From Botryotinia globosa (taxonomy: Eukaryota > Ascomycota > Leotiomycetes > Helotiales > Sclerotiniaceae): a stretch of 64,000 nucleotides of DNA. Shown here one piece after another: positions 54,785 through 64,000 of this stretch. The translations under genes were made by a program, and so were the position numbers. The notes below the pieces were generated by a model. The model saw nothing but the letters and a program-made list of their open reading frames with translations. It searched no databases and was not told where the DNA came from. The number at the start of each line of letters is the position of its first letter. Positions within the stretch are counted from its first letter, which is position 1. The DNA lies in contig RCSZ01000001.1 in NCBI GenBank assembly GCA_014898425.1, forward strand, positions 1,860,001-1,924,000, in the 5' to 3' direction.

Positions 54785-57700
54785 ATGGCGCTCGCAAACC
54801 GATTCGCATATCGATCTTCGTCGCTCCTGCGTCAATGCAAAGCTCCAGCTTTGCCTGCGAGAGCATTTACTACTAGAGCTTCCATTAACGGTCTTGTACA
54901 CCGTCAACCAGCTCAAGTCTGGAAAAACAGCAAATATGCTAGACTTTTCTCCAGCTCGACACTCCTTAGGGATCAGTCACAAACCGCTCCCAGCGCAGAA
55001 GCATACTTGGCCAGTGGAGTTGTCAAGGGAGCTGCCAACCCAGTGAACGTGAAGAAGGTTCTGGTCATTGGAAGTGGTGGCTTGAGTATCGGTCAGGCAG
55101 GAGAATTCGATTATTCAGGTTGGTTCCCCAGATTTTGATTTTGGCAGAATGAGTCATTTTTGGGCGTAGAAGTCCTCTTCGTGTCGACTTATTTTCAGGC
55201 CATGTGTTATATCATGCTAACCATTTATTCAATCCAGGTTCTCAAGCATTGAAGGCCTTGAAAGAAGCTGGTGTAGCTTCTGTACTCATCAACCCCAATA
55301 TTGCAACGATCCAAACTGCACACGTTCTCACCGACGAAGTTTATTATCTTCCCGTCACACCTGAATATGTCACATATGTTATCGAGCGTGAGAGACCAGA
55401 TGGTATCTTCCTCACTTTCGGTGGTCAAACAGCTCTCAACCTTGGTGTACAAATGGAACGTATGGGTATCTTTGAGAGATATGGTGTAAAGGTCTTGGGT
55501 ACCAGTATCAAGACTCTCGAGACCAGTGAGGATAGAGATCTCTTCGCCAAGGCTCTTGGTGAGATCAACATACCAATTGCTCAATCTGTCGCTGTATCAA
55601 CTGTGGATGAAGCTTTGGAGGCTGCAAAGGGTATCGGTTATCCAATCATTGTCCGTGCTGCCTATGCTCTTGGTGGTCTTGGTTCTGGGTTTGCAAACAA
55701 TGAGGAAGAACTTCGCAACATGGCTTCTAGATCTTTGACTCTTTCCCCTCAAATTCTGGTTGAAAAATCATTGAAGGGATGGAAAGAAGTTGAATATGAG
55801 GTCGTCAGAGATGCCAGCAACAACTGTATCACTGTCTGCAACATGGAAAACTTCGACCCTCTCGGCATCCACACTGGTGATTCTATCGTCGTCGCCCCTA
55901 GTCAAACTTTGAGCGACGAAGAATATCACATGCTTCGTTCAGCTGCTATCAAAATTGTCCGTCACTTGGGAGTTGTTGGAGAATGTAACGTTCAATACGC
56001 TTTGCAACCAGATGGATTAGACTACAGAGTCATTGAAGTTAACGCTCGTCTCTCCCGGTCATCTGCTCTTGCGTCGAAAGCTACTGGTTACCCTCTTGCA
56101 TATACTGCTGCTAAGATCGGACTTGGCCACACTCTCCCCGAGTTGCCAAATGCTGTTACCAAGACTACAACTGCCAACTTTGAGCCTTCCCTTGATTACA
56201 TCGTCTCTAAGATTCCTAGATGGGATTTGTCAAAGTTCCAACACGTCAAGCGCGACATCGGCAGTGCTATGAAGTCTGTTGGTGAGGTCATGGCTATCGG
56301 TAGAACATTCGAAGAATCCATCCAAAAGGCTATTCGTCAAGTTGATCCAAGGTTTGTCGGTTTCCAGGGAGACAAATTTGATGACCTTGACTACGAACTC
56401 CAAAATCCCACCGATCGTCGTTGGTTAGCTGTTGGACAAGCCATGCTCCACGAAAACTATTCTGTTGATCGTGTACATGACCTTACCAAGATTGATAAAT
56501 GGTTCTTGTACAAGCTTCAGAATATCGTTGATTGTACCCACGAACTTGAGGATATTGGAAGCCTTGATGGATTGAAGAAGGAAATCATCCAAAAAGCAAA
56601 GAAGTTGGGTTTCTCTGACAAACAAATTGCGAATGCTGTTAAGTCCACCGAAGATGAAGTTCGAGCCCTCAGAAAGAGCTTTGGTATCACTCCTTTTGTT
56701 AAGAGAATTGATACTCTTGCTGCTGAGTTCCCCGCAAACACTAACTACCTCTACACGACATACAATGCAACAACTCATGACGTCACATTTGAGGACAAGG
56801 GAACTATCATCTTGGGAAGTGGTGTATACAGAATTGGTAGCTCCGTTGAATTCGATTGGTGTGCCGTTAGTGCAACTCTTGCTTTGAAAGAAATGGGCAA
56901 GAAGACCGTCATGATCAACTGTAAGTTTTTTCTTAACTCTACCTCATGAATCAATGCTAACTTCTTGCAAGACAACCCGGAGACTTACAGTACTGATTTC
57001 GATACTGCTGACAAACTCTACTTCGAAGAATTGAGCTACGAACGTGTAATGGACATCTACGAACTTGAATCTGCCAGCGGAGTTGTTGTTTCTGTTGGTG
57101 GTCAACTCCCACAAAACATTGCTCTTCGTTTGCAAGAATCAGGTGGAGCCAAGATTTTAGGAACAGACCCTAAGGATATTGACAAGGCAGAAGACAGACA
57201 AAAGTTTTCTGCAATCTTGGACAGCATCGGAGTTGATCAACCAGCATGGAAGGAGCTCACCTCAGTCGCAGACGCAGAGGCTTTCGCCGAGGAAGTCAGC
57301 TACCCAGTTCTCGTCCGCCCTTCATATGTATTGTCAGGTGCTGCCATGACTGTCATTAGAAGCAAGGATGAGCTTAAGGAGAAGCTCGAAGCTGCTAGCA
57401 ACGTTTCCCCTGATCACCCAGTTGTCATCACCAAATTCATTGAAGGTGCTGAAGAGATTGATGTGGATGGTGTTGGATCTAATGGCCAACTCATTCTTCA
57501 CGCTGTCAGTGAGCACGTTGAGCAAGCTGGTGTTCACTCCGGCGACGCTACTCTTGTTTTACCTCCTGCTTCCCTTGATCAAACCACCATGGATCGTGTC
57601 AAGGAGATTGCTGAGAAGGTTGCCAAGGCCTGGAGTATTACCGGTCCTTTCAACATGCAAATCATCAAGGCCGAGGACCCTGAGGGTGGCCTTCCACAAT

Positions 57701-58509
57701 TGAAGGTTATCGAATGTAACTTGCGTGCATCCCGTTCTTTCCCATTCGTCAGCAAGGTTCTTGGTGTCAACTTCATTGATGTGGCTACTAAGGCTCTTGT
57801 GGGCCAAAATGTCCCTGAACCCACCGATCTCATGGCCATCAAGCGTAATTACCTCGCTACTAAGGTTCCTCAATTCTCCTGGACTCGTCTTGCTGGTGCT
57901 GATCCATTCTTGGGTGTCGAAATGTCCAGTACTGGTGAGATTGCTTGCTTCGGTAAGGATCTCGTTGAGGCTTACTGGGCTTCTCTCCAATCAACCATGA
58001 ACTTCCGTATGCCAGAACCAGGAGAGGGTCTGCTTTTCGGCGGTGATGTCACTAAGACTTCTCTCACTAAGATTGTTGACTACTTGTCTCCACTAGGCTA
58101 CAAGCTCTATGCTGCCGAACATGAAGTCAAGAAGTTCTTGGAATCGACTGCTAAGGGTGATGTCAGTGTTGAGGTCATTGAATTCCCCAAGGAGGATAAG
58201 AGAGCTCTGAGAGAAGTTTTCAAGAAGTACGATATTCGTGGTGTCTTCAATCTTGCACTTGCTAGAGGCAAGACTGTCCAGGATACCGACTACGTTATGC
58301 GCAGAAATGCTGTCGACTTCGGTGTTCCTCTCTTCATGGAACCAAAGGTAAGAAGATCCAATAAATTCATTCCTCGCACATCACTTACTAACTATTTTTA
58401 GACTGCTGAGCTCTTTGCCCAATGTATGAACGAGAAACTTCCTCGCAAGGAAGGTATTCCAGGAGAAGTCCGCAGATGGTCCGATTTCATTGGTGGCAAG
58501 CCATTGTAA
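54785..58509 (+). CDS. CPA2: Arginine-specific carbamoyl-phosphate synthase, large (ammonia) chain, mitochondrial
   Basis: Makes carbamoyl phosphate from bicarbonate, ammonia from the small chain, and 2 ATP for arginine synthesis (Neurospora arg-3). Four exons: 54785-55118, 55238-56920, 56972-58347 and 58402-58509, total 1166 aa. Introns 2 and 3 have textbook CTAAC branch points. The N-terminus ([17 protein letters not shown]... ARAFTTRAS... ARLFSSST) is a mitochondrial presequence. Two homologous ATP-grasp halves follow: [30 protein letters not shown] with [21 protein letters not shown] and [20 protein letters not shown]; then [20 protein letters not shown] with [20 protein letters not shown] and [13 protein letters not shown]. 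The final allosteric domain is MGS-like ([19 protein letters not shown]). The pyrimidine-specific enzyme is a multifunctional protein in fungi, so this separate chain is the arginine one. Confidence 0.97.
55149..55157 (+). promoter_or_regulatory. Perfect Gcn4/CPC1 palindrome ATGAGTCAT in intron 1 of the carbamoyl-phosphate synthase gene
   Basis: Nine-base palindrome identical to the high-affinity Gcn4 core, 30 nt into the first intron. Arginine genes are classic targets of cross-pathway control; an intronic location is unusual and its activity is inferred. Confidence 0.45.
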
Positions 58510-59245
58510 GTAGTTTATTCAATGAACGAGCAAAACAAATGGTCGCAAATATGTCTGTATATCTAGCCTGTAAAGAAAATCCAATAGTAATTATGATTTA
58601 AACTCAAGTTTATAATACGGAAAGGCCAGCCAGAGGTGATACCATGATGCCTGAATTTAAATGAAACCATGAATGCCATGCCCTGAGTCCGCGCAATCCA
58701 CAAGACTGCAAAAGGGGTTCACTTACGGGGGTAAGATACTTGGGCTGCGAAGTTAATTTAGCATCTAACAGGCTCTTGAAAAGTATCAATTTCTATGAAG
58801 CTTCTTGTAGAGAACGCTAAGTTATTCTTTTTCGAAGAATATACTTCGGGTTTGGAAGGTGGATGGATGCCGTGCAAGATTGTGTGGTGGCTACAGTATT
58901 AGAATAGCATTCCATTTCATGTGTTCATTGAGCATTGGGTTGGAGGAATAGACATAGCATTATGTCTGTCGCCTTTGCCCTTCACATCGTTTAGTCTTAG
59001 CTCTTGAACGTTGAAAAAAGTAGAGTGACCACATCGGATTGGGTTTTGATGGGAGAATATACAGTACTAGGGCACAGATAGTTGTCGCCCGGGATTTCCC
59101 CGGATTTTGATCTCAACTATAATTTATTCAATCTATATTATTAAATCAATTAATCAATATTACATTTTAAATTTTTGATAATATCTTTATATATATATAT
59201 ATTTTAATAATATAAAATTTTGTGATTGTAAATATATTCTATCTT
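58510..59245. other. 3' flank and transition to AT-rich repeat DNA
   Basis: No exon recognised. Base composition changes abruptly near 59,100, just after GTCGCCCGGGATTTCCCCGG, from ordinary to strongly A/T-rich DNA. Confidence 0.65.
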
Positions 59246-59610
59246 CTAATATTTAATATACCAATCCTCTGCTTTAATATAAGCTTCTATTCTATTTTCT
59301 ATATTAGTTTTCAATTTTATAAATAAATTATTATTTAATATATCCCAAATTACTTATAAAACACTTTTTAACCTTTGTTTAGCATATTCTGATTGACTTT
59401 TATCCATTATAATATCCGGAAACATTTCGAAAATGTATATTTTTAAGTGTCACTATATATACTCTATAAGATTGAAATCAGAATTATAAGGAAATCAAAG
59501 ATTGATTAAAAGGATATCTTTTTTCTAAAACTAAACTAATATTTTATAAGCTCAATATATAGAAATATTATCCTATATAAATTGATATTCTTTATTCAAT
59601 CCCTCTCAAT
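59246..59610 (-). pseudogene. RIP-damaged Tc1/mariner-type (DDE) transposase, C-terminal part
   Basis: On the minus strand, ending at a TAG at 59,246-59,248, the reading is a clear Tc1-like transposase end: YNSDFNLIEYI**HLKIYIFEMFPD, then EYAKQRLKSVL*VIWDIL and NRIEAYIKAEDWYIKY. The family pattern here is YSPDLNPIEYxWxxLK and NRxxAVIxAKGWYTKY. The changes Pro-to-Ser, Leu-to-Phe and Pro-to-Leu, and the stops at conserved Trp positions (TGG to TAG or TGA), are all C-to-T or G-to-A transitions, the RIP signature. The catalytic acids further upstream are harder to read. It is inactive. Confidence 0.8.
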
Positions 59611-60496
59611 AAAGAGTTTGTCAAGGTACGGGTAAAGACTTATATTGTACCATAAGGGTTTTAAGTGTTATAAAAGATTGAGGTTTTATTATAGGAAATA
59701 GGGTATACTAAAAGTATACTAAGGATTTATATTTAAAGTATAAAGATAATGTAATTGGTATTGTGATAGTATCCCCTCTTTAAAGTTTGTTTATCCTAAG
59801 TAAATTAAGGTATAGAGTAATTTTGCTATTTTTTGGCAAAATTATAAGAAATCGATTCAACATTGATTAAATAAAAACCCAAAACCCTTTGAAATAATAT
59901 TAGAATAATTTAGTTTTTATTACAAGATTAAAACGAATTGTTTTTAAGATAATAATTAATTAATAGATTTTCTTCGATTTGTTTAATCTTTGTTTAAAAA
60001 TTATTATTAGTATAGTAGTATTTAAAGTAATGAACTTTTTGAATCCAATTTATACAAGTGGATTTGATTTGTTTAAATGTATTAAATGAAATACAATAAT
60101 TATTTCCTTTTAGTTTTGAAGATTCTTAGTTGATTATTATAATAATAAATGATGTTTTTATTTGATATAATAATGGAAATTATATTTGTTATAATAATCA
60201 AAAATCTCCTTGAATTTTTATTACTTAATCTTTTTGTATATTTTATTATCTTTTTTAAAAACTCAATCTTGATTTTTATATAATTTGATAACATTAATGA
60301 TATCTTAACCTAATAATTCTAATAAATAATAGAATAATTGAAATAATAAATTATAAAATATTAGAAAAATCTTGAAGTTAATTGGGAGTTGTAATAGATA
60401 AATTTGTTTATAGATTTTAAGGATTTTATAAAAATTATTTTATTTATTATTATTCTTTTTTATTGGATAATTGATTTTTATATTTTTTATATTAAT

Positions 60497-60775
60497 TTAT
60501 ATTTTGTTATCTTTTTTATAAAAAAGAATATTGATTTGGATTCTATTAATATAATTTTTATATTTTTGGATTAATTGAATTGTAAGTATTTTGAGTTTAA
60601 TTAGAATGAAATCAAATCTGTTTGCAATCTTGTTGGTTTTGAGGAACTCTTGTTTTCTTTGATATAATAGATTTGATGGGATTAGTATAAATGATTCAAT
60701 TTCGAAATATGAATAATAGTTATAATTGATAAAGAATAGGAATATATTAATAATTTCTGATATAGTATTATTCAA
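60497..60775 (-). pseudogene. Fragment of gypsy integrase/pol C-terminus
   Basis: The longest stop-free fragment of the gypsy element, about 90 codons. It resembles the pol region that reads NNSVNxSTGxTPFxxNYGxxPRFxIE, followed by a region rich in Lys and Asn after RIP. It is not a gene in its own right. Confidence 0.65.
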
Positions 60776-62599
60776 TATAAATTTTATAAATGAAAGTCAA
60801 TTAGGCTAATCGTTTTAATAAAAATTTATAAAGGTATAAAGATATTATTTTATTATAATATTGATTCTTTTTATTTGGCTGTTAGATTTGAAATAGAATA
60901 AAAAAAATTGTTTCAAAGTAATCAATAAATATTTGAATAAATATTTTCAAAACTCAAAAACAAATTGGAAGCTCTTATTAAATACAATATTATCAGGAGT
61001 GTTATATAAATAATATATTTTTTTGATAAATCAATCCACAAGCTTTTTTGTAAATAATCCTATTATTAATATAAAATATTATATTTTGATCAAATAGTAA
61101 ACAATTGTAATGATATACTAATATTTTTTTTCATAGTATTTATTGATTAATAACAATGTGATATAATCAATAAAAATATCTAACTAGAAATGAAATGGTA
61201 TTAGCAAGGGTTTAAGAAATTCAGGTATAATGAGATAGAAGGTTTTAATATAAAAATAGAATTAGCAAATTTATATAAATATCTCAATCTCTTTAGATAT
61301 ATTAAATTACTAATATATATAAGAAACGAGATTGATAATTTTGATATAATCTAAATATCTGGTTAATTTAATTGAATATGTATGGTATATAATTTATATA
61401 TGAAATTTGATAAAAAAGAGAATAAAAAGGTGATTGTAATAAAAAATCTTATTATTAATTAATTTATAATTTTATAAAATTATCTAAAGATTCTTTCAAA
61501 TATTTAATAATTAATAATAGATAAAAAGATTTTGAAATATTATATACATAATTATAATTAATTCAAACGATTTGTATATTTTGTTAATAAAATCATTAAT
61601 CGATTTATTGATATCAGGGATAATTATATTCATTAGGGTTATAATTAGGTCTAAATCACTATTCGCTTATCGAATAATATTCTTAAATATAATAGTATTG
61701 AATACTTGTTTTGGAAAAATTATTTGTAAACAATTCTTAATTCGGTTATTATTAGAATCAATATATATTGAATAATTTTTAGCTTTGTAACTCAAAATAT
61801 TAAGGTGAATAGTCTTATGATCAAATCGATATATAATATAAAAGTTGAATTCTAATAAGAATTCGATTTATTTAATTTATTATTAATTTAGTATTTTTGT
61901 TAATATAAAGTATTTGAAGTTTTTATAATCAATAATAATTTCGAATAGTTTTTAAATATTGTATAATTCTAGCCTTTATTTTTCTAATGATTTTATAATT
62001 GCTAGAAATTCTTTATTATAAATCTTATAATTGTATTCAATAATATTATATTTTGATGAAAAGTATATTATTAAATACAGATCTCCTTTATTATTATATT
62101 GCAAAAGAATACTATCTATAGTTTAATTAAAAGTATTGATTTTAATTATTATATAATAATAATAATCAAATATAATAAAAACTGGAGTAAAGAAGAAAGT
62201 ATTCTTTAGTATTGTAAAAATATCTTTCTGTTTAGAATTCTAATTCTACACTTTCTTTTTTTTTAGGAAGTAATTAAAAAGCTTTGTAATCTTGGAAAAA
62301 TTATAAATGAAATATTAATAAAAATTAGTAAATCTAAAAAAATATTAGAAATCTTTGAATTTAGTTAATGATTTTCAATTGAGTATAATATTAACTTTCT
62401 TCAAATTTATTTCTATACTTTCTAAAATAATAATTAAATTGAAATATTTGATTTTTTTTATTTCAAATTTATATTTGTTAATATCGATTTATAATCCAAT
62501 ATCGATTAATTATTAAATAATTTTGTAGATATATTCTTTGTAATTTGTAATATTCTTAGAATAAATCAAAATATTATTCAAATATGTTATATAAATTCT

Positions 62600-63000
62600 A
62601 TCCAAAAGGTTAAAAAGAATATAATTGATATAATTCTAGAATGAGGTTGATATATTATAAAATCTAAAGGATATTATTAATAATTTGAATAGATTGAAAC
62701 AAATAATAAAAACAATTTTCTATTTATAATTCTTTATAATTTGTAATTTATTAAAAATAATAATAATATCAAGTTTAATATAGATTTTAGTATAATATAA
62801 AATATCGAGGATTTTTTTAATTAATAATAGAGAGTATCGATTTTTGATAATAATATTATTTAGATTCTAATAATCTTAATAAATTCAAACACCTCCTTTT
62901 GGTTTAATAATTAAAAGAAATAAAACAATTGATTGAAAACGAAATTCCCAAATAAATCTTTTATTCAGATTATTATCAAATTATTTGTAAACAATTTGAA
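62600..63000 (-). pseudogene. Gypsy reverse-transcriptase fragment
   Basis: Contains the best-preserved family motif in the repeat block (KNRYSLLLI and TKIYIKLD), interrupted by stops at former Arg codons. Downstream on the minus strand, the stretch before 62,600 shows a weak FRFYNISTSFQNYIN, corresponding to MPFGLTxAPATFQxxIN. Confidence 0.8.
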
Positions 63001-64000
63001 ACTCAATTGGGGATATTAAACAATTCTTGTTATATAATAATTTCTTGTTTAATATAATTTTAATTTTATAATCCTATAAATATTGTAATAGAAGTTTGTT
63101 GATAAAAAAGGATAGGAATTCTGGGTATAGGTTACAAAGTTAGGGAGACAGTTTATTTTAAATCTTTGATATAGAAAGGATAAATTGATTTATTTTTTTT
63201 ATAAACTTATTGATATTATTATTTATTAAATCTCGATATAATTGAATAGAATTCTTGATTATTATATAATATAGATTATAGATTTTATTTAATTTGTTTT
63301 AGAATATTTTTGTAATATAAATATTATTGTTTTTATAGAATTATATAAAATTATTAATTATAAAGAATTTCATATCTTATATTTCAAGGTGGATACTTTA
63401 TATAATATTGAATAACTTATTTGAGGGATTTGGTAGTAATAATAGTAATAAAAATAAAATATTCTGATTTTATAGTAATCTTTTATACTTTCTAAAATTA
63501 ATAATAAATCAAGCTAGAACTAATTTCAAAAATAAATAATTAAGAATTATTCTAATTTAGATATTCGTTTTATTATTGATATAATAAATATAATAAAGAT
63601 TTTTGTTTTTATTATTTTCAAGGTTGATAATATTAAGATTTTTTTAGATATTTAGGGTTTTAATAGATTCAAGAATTACTGATTGATTTTAGGGTAATAA
63701 GAATTTAATTTTGAAGTTTTTATTAATAATATCTTTTATAAAAACTAATTTCGGAATAAGTTTTTGTAAAAATAATTTGGGATTAATTATAATTTTGCTA
63801 TTTTTTGGTAAAGTTATCTTGTAACTATCAGGTATATTGGGGATAGTAATTGCTATAATATCAATAGGATAGTAATATTTTAAGTAATATGTGGATACAA
63901 ATTTAAATATTATTATTAATTAATTAATAATAGGGTTATAGTATTGAAATTAAGAAAGATCGAGAATCAATGGATTTGTAGTTGATAGGGTAATAATATA

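Larger units (their letters stand above)
59613..64000 (-). mobile_element. Degenerate Ty3/gypsy LTR retrotransposon (runs past the window end)
   Basis: The domain order on the minus strand is reverse transcriptase (about 62,350-63,000), RNase H-like (about 61,850-62,350), then integrase (about 60,500-61,600). This is the gypsy order read right to left. The RT block at about 62,770-62,910 reads KPKGGV*IY*DY*NLN followed by IIIKNRYSLLLIKKILDILYYTKIYIKLD, matching KPxGGxRxCVDYRGLNxxTxKNRYPLPLI...AKIxTKLD. The conserved Arg codons became stops. The frame 60,497-60,775 (NNTISEIINIFLFFINYNYYSYFEIE) fits the end of the integrase core. Sequence at 59,613-59,850, beginning TGTCAAGG and less decayed, may be the 3' LTR. 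Gag and the other LTR would lie beyond 64,000. Many stops; no intact ORF. Confidence 0.85.

Noticed and set aside
59100..64000. Mitochondrial DNA insertion as the cause of the AT-rich block
   Set aside because: The readable motifs are gypsy and Tc1 transposon proteins with C-to-T decay, not mitochondrial genes.
1..64000. CRISPR arrays or bacterial-type operons
   Set aside because: The DNA is eukaryotic with spliceosomal introns; the tandem repeats seen are simple microsatellites without spacers.

Overview
This is nuclear DNA from a filamentous ascomycete. Genes are dense, with short GT-AG introns (about 45-100 nt) that often carry CTAAC/CTAAT branch points. The products are fungal orthologs, and the right end holds repeats with the C-to-T decay typical of repeat-induced point mutation (RIP). 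Gene content and style suggest a Leotiomycete of the Botrytis/Sclerotinia kind; that placement is an impression, not a computed result. I rebuilt exon structures by hand from splice sites and reading-frame continuity.

Layout. 1-3.77 kb: no confident gene. 3.8-9.3 kb: a GPI-anchored cell-wall-type protein (-), protein phosphatase methylesterase (-) and a DUF2417 membrane/hydrolase-fold protein (+). 10.2-13.6 kb: replication factor C subunit RFC2 (-) and an unrecognised coiled-coil protein (-). 14.4-21.1 kb: the intronless spliceosomal helicase BRR2 (+). 21.9-28.5 kb: PWWP-domain chromatin protein (+), RCL1 (+), DSC4-like DUF1746 protein (-), 2EXR protein (-). 29.7-32.6 kb: cytosolic Phe-tRNA synthetase alpha subunit (+) and GPATCH11-like protein (-). 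33.3-38.6 kb: a divergent pair, a mitochondrial PPR-type protein (-) and ORC3 (+), each with one apparent GC-AG intron. 38.8-43.9 kb: a small conserved-looking protein (-), SEC66 (-), NPL4 (+). 45.7-47.0 kb: an orphan gene. 47.9-48.1 kb: a tRNA-Ile(UAU) gene with two introns. 48.8-52.9 kb: Ctr copper transporter (-), 3-hydroxyanthranilate dioxygenase BNA1 (+), FAHD1-like hydrolase (-), a mitochondrial-looking unknown (-). 54.8-58.5 kb: arginine-specific carbamoyl-phosphate synthase large chain (+). 59.1-64 kb: an AT-rich transposon graveyard with a Tc1/mariner transposase fossil and a Ty3/gypsy element, both on the minus strand.

Most genes are unrelated housekeeping genes and there is no operon-like pathway cluster. 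Possible links are cross-pathway (Gcn4/CPC1-type) sites near the Phe-tRNA synthetase and in the carbamoyl-phosphate synthase gene, and several ER/ubiquitin genes (DSC4, SEC66, NPL4) that are only loosely grouped.

The most unusual observation is the tRNA-Ile(UAU) gene at 47,924-48,085. Besides the normal anticodon-loop intron, it carries a 60-nt insert in the D-arm with a GTAAGT 5' end, a CTAAT branch-like motif and a TAG 3' end. Removing both gives a complete 73-nt tRNA. It looks like a spliceosomal-type intron inside a tRNA, splitting the A-box promoter.
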